This document shows positions 9,960 through 21,025 of a DNA stretch of 64,000 nt, in pieces. Each line of letters opens with the position of its first letter. Within the stretch, counting starts at the first letter, position 1. Where the stretch lies: NCBI RefSeq assembly GCF_000002075.1, contig NW_004798393.1, positions 62,551-126,550 on the forward strand, given 5' to 3'. The DNA is from Aplysia californica. Its lineage: Eukaryota; Mollusca; Gastropoda; Aplysiida; Aplysiidae. The notes below the pieces were generated by a model. That model ran no database searches. It saw only the letters and a program-made list of their open reading frames with translations, and was not told the origin of the DNA. A program made the position numbers and the translations under genes.

Positions 9960-12655
9960 CAAAAGATTATATCATGAAAAATTAAAACACAAAACAGTTT
10001 TATGAGCCACAACAGGACAGAGTACTTCCTGCTCTACAGAGGATGAGGTAGAGCAGAGACAAAAAGAGAGAGCATTGCTGTTTCCAACATTGTAGATTCA
10101 GTGCCCAAAGAGAAGCCAAGGACAACAACCACAGACAAACACTCTGTGGGGAAATAACAAATAGCAACAAGATCTGATCATGCTGTTGCAGACCAAATTT
10201 TAGTCAGGTTAACATAATAATAACTTCACAGTAAAATATATTTTAGCAACTTTTCTTAGACGACAGGCAATCAAATTTCAAGGTAACTTTCCTGACATAC
10301 TCATACTTGTAAGTAAACAATAAATACATCCATTATCTCATTTAAAGACTTTACCGCCTGATTCAGAAATATATGGTTCAGTCAAATGTGGCCCAGGCGT
10401 TAGGAGAGGTCAGTCACCTAAAAGATCCATCACAGCATAATGTGCTAAAAACCTTGTAGCAAATTTTCTTGGAACTCTAGCTATAATATATTTTAAAAAG
10501 CAGTGAGCAAAAAGTCAGGACAGTGGGACAGAGCCATGGAAAGTATAGAGGCAAACGAAGTTCAGAGCTCAACCATATCATATCAATATCAACAGAGCAA
10601 GCAAGTTAAATCAAACACAGGTATCCAGTTTCACCACATGTGATGAGCCATTGAAGCCATTTGATCTGTAAGTGGTGGAGGAAATCTTTCGGCATCATCA
10701 GGACTGCTGAAAGGAACTGCACTGCAACTCAGGAACAGAAGAAATATTTTCCAAACTTCATGTTTTAGATAACAAAAAATTAATTTCCAGGAGCATACTC
10801 AAACTTCACATAGAATAAAGTCTATGCTGTTGCAGTTAGTGTTTCACCATAGCATGAAGAAGAGCTCAGTTCAATTCCCATGTTGGGTGAATTTTTTTTT
10901 TACCGGTCTTTTGGCTTGAACATTGTCTTCCTCTCAGCACGGATTGAAGCCCGCCTCTTAAATTATCAAAATTATGAAATCCTAAAAAAAAAACACTTCC
11001 ATTTCTGTTCCCTATAATCAGCATTTATGACATCATTCTCAGACTCAGTTCACAACATGGTCATGACAGAGAAAAGCTTGGAGTTCTGACGGTATCAAAA
11101 TAGCCAAGACAAATTTCTTACTACTGATGTCGCAACTTGCAGATCCTCATTGACATACAGTGGTGTCCATGTAACAGCAACTTCCGCCTAACAGTAAAGT
11201 AGGCTTGTGTAATAAAATGTTTCCTTTATTATAAATAACCTCTTTTAACAGGAACCTTTTCCTCTAAAAGCAATCTTTGTTTCACATAAATTATGCGGAG
11301 AATTTTTTTTTTTAGATTCAAAAACTGTGAACACTGACATTGGCCTATAACTTCAGTGTGTGTGGATCCCTCCGCTTTGGTTCATCTCCTTAAAACAAAT
11401 GCTCAGCCCAAAAATGCACTATATAGTGATTACCACTGCTTAGTTCCCTTCCTCTCACCAAGAGCCATCTTCCTTCAAGACACTGAGGGAAAAAGTCTCA
11501 GCCATTGCGTTAGTGTGGTGCTCAAACACTTCCTATAAATATGTTCTCTCTTGCCATTTGTCAATCCTCAACATGTTTGAGTTATCAATGCCCGAGAGAA
11601 TCTATGGTATCTGCAAGTGAAAAAGCTACTTCAACATTATAGGCCTACTGCATAAAGATTCTGCCTTACACTGATATATATCAAATAATACTTTTTTTTT
11701 AATCCTGCAGAAAAGTTGATTATAATAAATAATAGAAAATAAATTTTCAGTGACTCAGATGTATAAATTATAACTCTTCCAACAGGTCCTAGTCGTACAT
11801 GGTATAGTGCTGCAGTAAAGACTAACATCTTGATTACAACAGACAAAAAAAAATCAGAAGGATTCATTTAGTCAGTGCTAGCCTACCCTTTAACCATTAC
11901 ATGAAACATGAAAGACGAACACTGGTATACTGTGACACTGTCACTGACGCGTGTGTGTATGAAAAAATTACATGACATCAATTATAGAGTAAAAATAATT
12001 AGAGAGCTAATCTCATATATATATAACAAAACAACTGATAATGAACAGCGATGGTCTGAAGTGAAAGTCTCAGCCTTTGAGACACACATGATGTCATGCA
12101 CACAAAAATCCATCTCCTTCAATTTTACAAAGAAAAGCACAGCTTTTCTCAAATGTAATCAAAGGCGAAATGTTTACAGACAGTTGAAAGTGATGGAACC
12201 GCTTTAGCACATAATAATACACCATTTTTCCATTGAATGATAAACATGCAGCTGAGTATCTGCTTATAAATACATACACTCTTGCCCATTGTCTACTCTT
12301 GCCTGCTTATTTTAAATAATTTTCATTATTGCAAACTCACTAGCAAAACTATATCTAGTAGGATGAGGGGAAGACAAAATAAACAGCCTTCCTGGCAGAG
12401 AGCACAGTACAGTAATAAAAACTGTAATGACTACTGTCCTTAGCCTTAAAGCACCCTACTGTAACTTTACAATTGAAGCTCTGAGGCCTCAGGTACAAGA
12501 TCTTTTGTGGCCTTTAGACCAGGGGCAGAGCTAGATTTGGAATAGCATTTTCTAGGAACTCTTAGGGGACAACTTTGCTGCAAAAATTATTTCAGGTAAA
12601 AGAAGGGTTCAATTAATCTTAGTCTTAACCTTTACAGACCTAAAGTTACTCTACA
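9960..12655. other. No gene recognised
   Basis: About 2.7 kb of AT-rich sequence with only short unrelated ORFs. I see no repeats shared with the rest of the window and no coding signal. Confidence 0.55.
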
Positions 12656-12679
12656 TAGATTCATAAATTTGATTAGAAA

Positions 12680-13440
12680 TAGGAAGCGGCTATTCTCATC
12701 CCGGATGAGAATAAAAATACAATCGACTTCTCACCCCGGGTGAGACTTGCCAGCCTTGGCTATTCTCACCCGCTGAGAAACAAGACCTGTTTTTCCTAAT
12801 TTCTGAATACTCTCTATCGGTGTGGATGATCAAATTGACAAAATAAAACAGAAAAAAATGATGTTATAGCATACATATAGAAGTAAACTAATTTGGTCGT
12901 CTACAAAGATGCTATACAGCTATTTCACTTTGGAAGCGGCTATCCTCACCCCGGATGAGAATACAATTACGATCGACCACTCACCGCGGGTGAGACTTGC
13001 CAGCATTGGCTATTCTCACCCGGTGTGAAATAAGATGTTTTTCCTAATTTCGGAAAAATACTGTATCGAAACAAAAACAAAGAAAAAAATTTAACTATAA
13101 CACTAAAGTAAGCTAATTTGGTCGTCTACAAAGATGCTATATGACTATTTCCTTTTTCGAATCGAGCCGAACTACGCGGGTCGCCATTTTGTTTTGCCTT
13201 GAAGTTCTCGCAAGATCTACTACTTCTCTCTCTCTCTCTCTCGTCCTGAATACTGTCTATTGGTGTGGACGATCAAATTGACAAAAACAAAGATAAAAAA
13301 TGATGTTAAAACACAAAAGTAAATTAATTTGGTCTTCTACAAAGAGGCTACCACTATTTCACTTTTCGCATCGAACCAAACTACACGGGTAGCCATTTTG
13401 TTTTGCCAGGAAGTTCTCGTGCTACTCCTCTCTATCTATC
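12680..13440. repeat. Diverged tandem repeats with palindromic CACCCGGGTGAG motifs
   Basis: A unit of about 250 bases recurs. GGAAGCGGCTATTCTCATCC at 12686 and GGAAGCGGCTATCCTCACCC at 12931 begin two copies. Each runs through TCACCCCGGGTGAGACTTGC or a close variant, GGCTATTCTCACCCG, ACCTGTTTTTCCTAATTTC, and a block with TGACAAAAACAAAG. A third partial copy starts near 13230 (CGTCCTGAATACTGTCTATT). The block GGTCGTCTACAAAGATGCTA occurs at 12895 and 13120, with a variant near 13331. GCCATTTTGTTTTGCC occurs at 13183 and 13392. Confidence 0.7.
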
Positions 13441-13494
13441 TGTCTCCGTCTCTGTCTCTCTCTTTCTTCCCCCCCCCCTCTCCCTTTCTCTCTC

Positions 13495-13850
13495 ACTGCC
13501 CACAGACAAAATTGCATGCTTTCAACACGAGAGCGCTGGAATGTTTGTTCACAGTGAATGCTACACTGGTTGGCCTATCACGGTGAAGGCACACCGGGTG
13601 AGAATGGCCACCTCTATTCTCACCCCGGGTGAGAATAGCGCAGGGGAACCTTTTGGCTATTCTCACCCGGTGTGCGTTCACCATTATAGCCTAGGCCAAC
13701 CAGTGCAGCGTTCACCCTGAACCACAGAATTCTACACTGTGATAACAGAATTGTAGCATTCTGTGCCGTGAACAAACGTTCCTCCAGCGCTCTTGTATTA
13801 CTACTGTTGTTAGCCTAAAACCGTGCAATTTTGTCTTTGAGCAGTGGAGA
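13495..13850. mobile_element. Fold-back (long inverted repeat) element
   Basis: The two halves are imperfect reverse complements around a centre near 13640. Left-arm blocks in order: CACTGCCCACAGACAAAATT, GAGAGCGCTGGAATGTTTGT, ACTGGTTGGCCTA, and ACACCGGGTGAGAAT. The right arm has their reverse complements in reverse order: ATTCTCACCCGGTGTG, TAGGCCAACCAGT, ACAAACGTTCCTCCAGCGCTC, AATTTTGTCTTTGAGCAGTG. The right arm carries an extra segment (about 13720-13765). It probably belongs to the same family as the tandem repeats just before it. A MITE or fold-back DNA element is the likely class. No transposase is present. Confidence 0.65.
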
Positions 13851-13954
13851 GAGAGAGACTGAAAAAACTAAAGCTTCCATCAATGGAACATTGTAGGTTA
13901 CGTGGTGATTTATTATAATAGAAACGTAAAAGTATATCAAAGGCTACTACATCA

Positions 13955-14315
13955 CTGAAAGACCAGCGTTTACATAGGCAACAACCACACAACTCCGTGG
14001 CAACTCAGAGAAGCTCCAGAAGCTAAGAAGCAAATGGTGTGTGAGGGCAAACGTTTTTGAGAATAGGGTTAACACTATTTGGAACAATCTCCCCGAATCA
14101 GTGGTGTCAGCTCCAAACGTGGGCACATTTAAGACAGAGACGTCTGGACGAATACTGGAAAGATCTCCCAACTATTTACAACCCTACTTGCAAGTTTTAC
14201 TTTTCTCTCGCCAACTCGGCTTCTCCAATAAATTGGTCTGGCAGGCCTACCTTGAGAAGAGGTATCCATACTTTGCGCTCCACCGAAAGAGGAAGATTCA
14301 GCTGACTGGGACATC
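13955..14315 (+). pseudogene. Non-LTR retrotransposon (LINE) ORF2 C-terminal fragment
   Basis: The plus-strand frame at 14041 reads NRVNTIWNNLPESVVSAPNV followed by GTFKT, which is the conserved C-terminal tail of many CR1/Jockey-like reverse transcriptases (NxWNxLPxxVVxAxxVxxFKxRLDxxW). The matching continuation RLDEYWKDLPTIYNP is in another frame from 14057, so the copy has at least one frameshift between the two parts. The upstream part is also interrupted. Only this 3' portion is recognisable, and the reverse-transcriptase core is absent. Confidence 0.7.
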
Positions 14316-14319
14316 TTAG

Positions 14320-14965
14320 TCAAAAACGAAGAGAACAATAATTAACTATTTAGATCTTGATCTATAAAGATAACGGACCGGTCGGCTTTGTTTTAAAATA
14401 AGTCGCCTTACTGAAGACAAGATTGTTTATCTCTTTACGATTACTTTCTCCTCATTTAATGGATAAAAAACTGTAAACTATAGAAAACAAAAGAAACCAT
14501 ATAAAATACGGCCCAAACATTTTCAACAACTGTAACTCAAGAATAAAATTCTTATATCACCCTCTTTAATAATTATTATTTCAAAAATGTTTAATGTTGT
14601 TTGAAGGTAAATTGGTAGACTCAAACAATGACCCAAAACCACAGAATTCTATTCTGTGCCCAAAACGTAATCCATGTTTTAGTGTTTACCATACAAATCA
14701 GTACAAATTTCGATAACAGTCGGTAAGCTTTTGGTGTCCTCTGCTCCAGCTCCGCAGGCGAAAAGTTGGTTAGGTAACTCGTCTTCGTGTGTCTATAAAA
14801 GTTATTTTGTTTATTAGTTTAATAGCATATTACCGTATTTTCAGGCGTCTAATCAAATGCGTGCGCCCTGTTTGTGTACTGTTTTCTGCTTTTTAAAAAT
14901 TGGACTGATTGAACTTCGAAGAGAATACCATGATGAATTCCTACAGTAGGCTTCAGGGTCGAGAC
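14320..14965. other. No gene recognised
   Basis: AT-rich sequence after the LINE fragment. Nothing recognisable until the AGATCT island at 14967. Confidence 0.5.
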
Positions 14966-14966
14966 A

Positions 14967-14998
14967 TAGATCTAGATCTAGATCTAGATCTAGATCTA
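14967..14998. repeat. (AGATCT)n island
   Basis: Five or so head-to-tail AGATCT hexamers. Further islands lie at 15388-15405, 56714-56727, 57198-57210 and 57535-57562. Confidence 0.9.
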
Positions 14999-15009
14999 AT
15001 ATAAAGGCC

Positions 15010-15139
15010 GGCACTATTTCTCCGAAAGTTCGGGAAAATAAAGCTGGGCACTATTTCTCCGAACGTTCGGGAAAATAAAGCTAGGCACTATTTCTCCGAA
15101 CGTTCGGGAAAATAAAGCTGGGCACTATTTCTCCGAACA
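15010..15139. promoter_or_regulatory. 37-bp tandem array with perfect heat-shock-element trimers
   Basis: About 3.5 copies of a 37-base unit beginning GGCACTATTTCTCCGAACGT. Each of three copies contains GAAnnTTCnnGAA, the consensus heat-shock-factor site, at 15024-15036, 15061-15073 and 15098-15110, exactly one unit apart. The last copy degenerates (GAACACTCTGAAA). A related single piece lies at 23678-23730. What is seen is the array and the match to the consensus. Regulatory function is only inferred, since no downstream gene is evident. The site is also part of a palindrome and may simply belong to a repeat. Confidence 0.45.
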
Positions 15140-15765
15140 CTCTGAAATCACATCCTTTCTCGCAAATTTCGGATATTATATAGATTCTAGATCTATAATT
15201 ATAGTATAAGCCTACCAAAGATTGTTCGTACACAATATGGTTCAAGCGGTCCAATAAATGTCCGCAGTAAATATTTATATAAAGAAATGCTACAATTTCA
15301 AACAGTTTTTCGCTACAGATATGGCGTGTTGCCTATGAAGGGTGCTGCTCTTAAACGTAATGTGTTGTGTTCACTCGTGTGCTGTCTAGATCTAGATCTA
15401 GATCTACGGAGGGTTATTGATAACGACACATAGAACTGGCATCTGCGTTTGTCACTGCTGCGACCAATGTACTGACACTGGCAAAGCCCCTTAATGTGTG
15501 TGATTCCATAATTTACATGTAATATCCTGTCCTTTTTTTTTTTAAATTACGCACATTTAGGGTTAAAACAGCCCATCTTCTTCGGACAGGTGGACACACG
15601 CCCTTATTTGTTAATGTTTGTTGTTGTTTATGGGCTGTTCTAATTTTGATTTCTTTCTGTTGTGAAACCTTTCTTTTTCACGTTTTTACACTCATCTAAA
15701 AACTCTAGACTAACTCTTGAAAATTGAAACAGATATATAGACCCAAAAATTTGCTCCTGTGTGTG
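15140..15765. other. No gene recognised
   Basis: AT-rich DNA with one (AGATCT)3 island at 15388-15405. Nothing else recognised up to the hAT terminus. Confidence 0.5.
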
Positions 15766-17440
15766 TGTGCAGAGCTGGTAGTAACGGAGTACAAGTACTC
15801 CGGTACTTGTACTTACGTTACAATTTTCGGTACTTTTACTGTACTCCGGTACATTTTTGAAACCAGTACTTTTACTGTACTCCGATACTTTTTATAAAAG
15901 TACTTTTGAGTACTTTTTAAGTACATTTTGAGTACTTTGGTAGCTTAATGAAAGGGTAAGTGCAGGCATTTCTGATCATAATTTACGGAGCAAAATCCCG
16001 ATCAACTGCCAAGAGTTAAAAGTTGAGATCAAAGAACGGCCCGTCGCCTCAAAGATCAGCCACTATCGTGAGTGTGATCACAAGCGTTTGTAAAACTCCT
16101 TGAAACGGTACAGTGTTTGCCCCAGACGGGATCACACCAAGGTGTGAACTGACCGATGCGTTTCTTTTCCCCAAACATCGCACTCGCATCTGACCTCACC
16201 ACCTAAACTTACATCACTCCCTGGGTGGGTAGGGCCTACAAGTTCGCTCCAGGCGGGATCACATCAAACTGTGAACTCTTCCCTGACCATTGAAAGCAGT
16301 TTTTCCCGAATTTGCGAGACAACCTGAATTTTAATTAGTGTGGTCACATCGTAATGGTGCGTAATGACAAAGGAGGTTGGGGGGGGGGGGGGTAGGGAAC
16401 TCAAACAGAGATGGAAAGCTAAAATTGTTGGACAGGTAAAGGGGAGGGGCAACTGGATAAACGTAGATAAAGATCTCAAGACTCACGATAGGCTAATGAG
16501 TGTGTATATATAATATTATTTATGGCATGCCTCATGCCACTGTGATTGGTAATCAAGGTTGACCACTCTTTGCTTGCCATATGTCATGAATCCACCCAGG
16601 GGTCACGTCAGTTCATGGGTCACTGTAGATTCTTCCTTGGCTTCGTTGGCTAAGATCCCATATTTTCCTTGCTTCCGAGCACTGGGATCTTAGGCGGAGA
16701 CTACTGCAGTAGAGAATCTTTGGTTACACTACACTTACTAGACTCTAGGAAACTATTGTATTTTGGTTTGCCGTTGGCGCCGTGGACTACACAGTGTGAC
16801 AAAAATCTGTCAGACCACTATAATCAATTGAAACTGAAACTGTGTCCTCAATGTGTATCTAACAATTTTTAGGCTGTCTAAATTTCTTTTAAACTTTTTT
16901 TGGGTGGTTTTTGCTTAAGGCTACATTGATTCCTTGAAGAATTCAATGCACTTTTCCATTTCTATGCGGGCCATTTTCATCAATTTTATGTTTTCTTAAG
17001 AGCAACTTTGTATCTACATTTTTTAATTTGGATACTCTTTCTGTAGAACTTTCCGACCTCTAGGACTGACTTACATTTGATCACATTGTCTTGCTCAAAC
17101 AAGTTCTATTCATAATATCACTTACCCACTAGTTGCGTCTGTTCGTTTGGGTTGTTTTTTGTTCAACTTCACGGACCATTTCCACCGTTCAGTGCGTACA
17201 TTGTATATTCAAATGCTTTGTATACTGCTTACATTTTTAGTAATAAATAGCCTAATTTGTCAAATATACTGGATAAGTTATAAAATATGTTTTGCATAAG
17301 CGCTGAAGTGTTTTAGCATATTAGCAGAAAATACTCAAAATGTACTCATAAGTACTTTTTTAAAAAGTACTTGTACTCAAGTACATTTTATAGGAAAGTA
17401 CTTTTACTGTACTTAAGTACATTTTTTAGATTGTACTTAA

Positions 17441-17830
17441 ATTGTAGAAACAATCGAGACTTACCTGTAAGTTGATGATTGTTTCTGATTTTGACGATCT
17501 GTCGTCAGGAACGGAGTGGTAATATGCCCTCCCTTAATCCCTCCCGATGTGTATGACATACAGTGCTCAGGTAATTGGTGTTGCTATGATGATATTATAT
17601 TATATTGTGCATGCCAAAGTTGTACTACATGTATAACACTATGGGCATGCTCACATCAACTGTGACTGGCTGAAGAGTGACTGGATCGGTTAGCGCGCAT
17701 CCCATATTACCACTCCGTTCCTGACGACAGATCGTCAAAATCAGAAACAATCATCAACTTACAGGTAAGTCTCGATTGTTTCTACAATTTTAACTCAACT
17801 GCCGGTCAGGCCCTCCGTGGTTATATGGGA
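17441..17830. repeat. DIRS left terminus and internal complementary region
   Basis: 17441-17523 and 17703-17787 are near-perfect reverse complements separated by a 180-base spacer. The inner arm runs directly into 17788-17830, which is the reverse complement of the element's right end. Near 17680-17700 the spacer also carries GACTGGATCGGTTAGCGCGC, which recurs at 22459 and 22829. Confidence 0.8.
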
Positions 17831-18087
17831 TTTCAGAGCTCAACTGTGACTGCTTCACTTAACTCTCACTGAATATCATTCAGGCGTAAGACTTCATACA
17901 CAAAGCAATTAGAAGATAATACATGTATGTTCAAATGAATCAACAAAGCTGTGGATTTTGATCACAATATATAATATGTTTATAAAATCAGATATAGGAA
18001 TATGCACAGAAAAACCATAAAGGCACAGAATGTGGGATTAACAGCTCATAATAGTTACATACGAAGGGTTACATGGAGAGCAAATCA

Positions 18088-19083
18088 TTATGGACATTTG
18101 GAGGTAAAATAAGTCTGGATCAGTTTCTCTCCAAAATTTTCTGCAACTTGTTTTTTGTAGAATCGAGTAAAAGTGGTCTCTTTTGACCATCCTGCAGCAG
18201 CCAAGATGGCATTTATGGAGATTCCAGACTGAAGAGCACAAGACGTACTGGCACTTCTGGTGCTGTGAGCTGTGAATATTGAGACGTCAATACCAGCCAT
18301 ATTAAGGACTGTTTTTAACCATCTACTCACAGTGTCTCTGCTGACCGGTTTGAACGGTTTTTGGAAACTGAGTAGCAGTTTTGAGGCTCCGTTACCTTCC
18401 CTATGGGCCCTAGTCATGTTTATGTACACCTTCAGCATGTTTACAATGCACATGCTTTTGTTTTCTTGGAAAGCCATGAATACAATTGGGTCAAGGTGGT
18501 GCCCTTTCCTGGATTGCTTAAGGAGCGTCTTAATTATGAATGTACATTTTGTTTCTGTTAATTTCATGAAATTAGTGTCCAAAGAATGAATGGTTTGGCA
18601 TCTTTGCCCAGATAACAAAGCTAGAAACATTGTTAGTTTCAAAGTTAGTTCCTTTAAAGTCAAATCCTCATGGGGAAACCAAGACTCTAAGAAGTCCAGA
18701 ACATGCAGCGGGTCCCACGTTGTCAGTTTACTTCTCAATGGTACCGCCGATTGGCTTTCAAATATGCCTTTGATCAGTCTTTTTACACAGTCAAGATTTC
18801 CAAATGGGCCATTTTCTACTTTTAAGTAGCATGACAAGGCTGACCTTGCGGTGCACACAGCGGAGAGCGAAGCTCCTGAGCTAAAAAGTTCTCCCAAAAA
18901 ATTAACTGCCGCAATCACAGGCGGTGAAATGGGATCCACTTTGGTCCTAAGAGCGAACCTCTTCCACTTTGTAATATATGTGTTATAGGCTCTCCTAGTA
19001 TCAGGTCGCCATGAGGCCATGATGAGCTTGGTAGCTTCTTCTGAAAAGCCTTGTTTTGCGTACTGTTGCCTGACACCTTGCAT
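18088..19083 (-). CDS. DIRS tyrosine recombinase ORF
   Basis: A 331-codon ORF. It has an N-terminal SAM-like core-binding half and a C-terminal catalytic half with the arginine box (SGQRCQTI), an HSTRSAS box and a late RFY tyrosine, as in phage-integrase-family recombinases. DIRS elements use this enzyme in place of an integrase to insert a circular intermediate. Confidence 0.88.
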   Translation of the reverse strand: MQGVRQQYAKQGFSEEATKLIMASWRPDTRRAYNTYITKWKRFALRTKVDPISPPVIAAVNFLGELFSSGASLSAVCTARSALSCYLKVENGPFGNLDCVKRLIKGIFESQSAVPLRSKLTTWDPLHVLDFLESWFPHEDLTLKELTLKLTMFLALLSGQRCQTIHSLDTNFMKLTETKCTFIIKTLLKQSRKGHHLDPIVFMAFQENKSMCIVNMLKVYINMTRAHREGNGASKLLLSFQKPFKPVSRDTVSRWLKTVLNMAGIDVSIFTAHSTRSASTSCALQSGISINAILAAAGWSKETTFTRFYKKQVAENFGEKLIQTYFTSKCP

Positions 19084-21005
19084 ATAAGCAGTCTGAGCCT
19101 TTTCCCCAGTGGATGTAGAACATCCGGGTGGCTTGGTAGGGCTAGAAGCCTTTTTCGTGCTGACAGTAGAACTGGTTGACGCACTAGGAGTTTCATGAGG
19201 AGAGGGAAAAATGGTTGAGTTGGCCAGAATGGTGCAATCACTACACCTGTTGCTACGTCTGTCTTGATTTTTTGAAGGACCCTAGGAAGGAGAGAGAAGG
19301 GTGGAAAAGCCAGAAAATTATGTGATTTCCAGTTCAATGTGAATGCATCAGTTGCGAAAGCCCCTGGGTCTGGCTTTAAAGATACATACCTTTCACACTG
19401 GTGGTTCAGCCTGGATGCAAATAAGTCTACATCAGGCGTACACTTTAATATTTTCAATGCGAAATCCAAAAGTTCTGAGTCTATTTGCCATTCAGTGTCA
19501 ACACTGACATGTCTACTTTCATAGTCTGCCTGTATATTTTCGGAGCCAGGGATTCTCACAACTGACAGCCATATATTCCTTTTGATACACCAATTCCATA
19601 CGTTTTTGGCCAACTCATCGAGTTTAGGGGATTTTACTGATCCCATTTTGTTGAGGCAAATCATTGCTGCTGTCTTGTCCACAAATAGTCGGACATGAAC
19701 ATCCGTCAGTCCTTTCGCAAACGATTTCAAGCCCAGAAAGGCTGCGAGCATTTCTAGCTCATTAATATGCATATTACATGCTTCTTCGTGTGACCAGGCT
19801 CCGCCTGTTTTTTGAGTGCCACAGACAGCTCCCCAAGCTTTTGTGCTGGCATCTGTGGTGACCACCAACTGAGGATCTGGTCTAGTTATTGGACTCACAG
19901 ACGAGCCAATGTTTCTTTTCCACCACTCTATGTCTTCGAGAGCCTGTGGCGATAGGTGCATTGATTTTTCCCAATTATATTTGCATGTTTTTAAAGCTTT
20001 CATCTTGTCTTTTTCAATATTTCTATAATGAAGAGGCCCATAGGGCACGGCTGGAAAACCAGCGACCAGCAGACCTATGAGTCTTGCTACGTCTCGTATT
20101 TTGTTAAACCGACAGCTGGAAATTTCCAGGCAGGCCTCCAAAATAGCTTCTTTCCTTACCTCAGTAAGAGTCAATATCATTTCCTTCGATTTAATGATAA
20201 ACCCAAGGTAGGTTATTTCTTGCGTAGGAGTGAGAACAGATTTTGTGGGGTGAACGACAAACCCTAGTTTATCAAAAACTGATATCGTGTCACCTATGTT
20301 TTTCAAACAGTCTACCTTTTCATCTGCTAGAAGCAGTGAGTCATCAAGATAGCCTGTGCTAAGGTGCCCTAAGCTACGCAAGTGCGCATATATTGGCTTT
20401 GTCAGCTTTGTAAAGTTTCTAGGACACTGAGCCAGGCCATTGCTGAAACAAGTGTACTCGTAGAGTTGCCCTTTCCAGAGGAATTTTAAGTATTTTCTAT
20501 CGTCTGTGGTGATGGGAACGCTATAATATGCAGAAACAAGGTCTATGCTCGCCATCCAGCAGTTTTTGGAGACTAGATTCAAAGTCGTAGCTAAAGTTTC
20601 CATTTTAAATTTCTCATATTGAATATTTACATTGAACTCTTTCAAGTTTAGGATCATTCTATATGAGCCATCACTCTTCTTTCTGGTAAATATGGAGGAG
20701 ATAAACTCTCCTGGTTCGTGTCGTGATTCCACAATAACCCCTTTATTCAGTAGATCACTGATTTCATTGTCGATTACATTTTTCTCTGTCTCACTCATCA
20801 TAAAACTAGAATCTGCTTTTCTCTTAGCAGAAAGCGGCTCTTCGCAAAATTCTATGGTTGTTCCAGACACCATATCTAAAATTGCTTTATCTGATGTTAA
20901 ATGTTTCCAAAATTCTTTAAAAAGGGAAATTTGCCCTGCCTTGAAATTTGTAGCTTTTGTTTCCAATAATCTTTTTATTACCTCAATGTCATTCATACTT
21001 ACCAT
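18915..21005 (-). CDS. DIRS reverse transcriptase / RNase H ORF
   Basis: A 696-codon ORF. A reverse-transcriptase domain fills roughly residues 90-290 and includes the YLDD-type active-site box. An RNase H-like domain follows (about residues 380-510), and then a C-terminal region of the kind found after RNase H in DIRS elements. No aspartic protease or DDE integrase is present, which separates it from Gypsy-type LTR elements. Its 3' end overlaps the recombinase ORF by about 170 bp in another frame. Confidence 0.88.
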   Translation of the reverse strand: MVSMNDIEVIKRLLETKATNFKAGQISLFKEFWKHLTSDKAILDMVSGTTIEFCEEPLSAKRKADSSFMMSETEKNVIDNEISDLLNKGVIVESRHEPGEFISSIFTRKKSDGSYRMILNLKEFNVNIQYEKFKMETLATTLNLVSKNCWMASIDLVSAYYSVPITTDDRKYLKFLWKGQLYEYTCFSNGLAQCPRNFTKLTKPIYAHLRSLGHLSTGYLDDSLLLADEKVDCLKNIGDTISVFDKLGFVVHPTKSVLTPTQEITYLGFIIKSKEMILTLTEVRKEAILEACLEISSCRFNKIRDVARLIGLLVAGFPAVPYGPLHYRNIEKDKMKALKTCKYNWEKSMHLSPQALEDIEWWKRNIGSSVSPITRPDPQLVVTTDASTKAWGAVCGTQKTGGAWSHEEACNMHINELEMLAAFLGLKSFAKGLTDVHVRLFVDKTAAMICLNKMGSVKSPKLDELAKNVWNWCIKRNIWLSVVRIPGSENIQADYESRHVSVDTEWQIDSELLDFALKILKCTPDVDLFASRLNHQCERYVSLKPDPGAFATDAFTLNWKSHNFLAFPPFSLLPRVLQKIKTDVATGVVIAPFWPTQPFFPLLMKLLVRQPVLLSARKRLLALPSHPDVLHPLGKRLRLLICKVSGNSTQNKAFQKKLPSSSWPHGDLILGEPITHILQSGRGSLLGPKWIPFHRL

Positions 21006-21025
21006 ATTTCCGTCAATAGTCGTAG

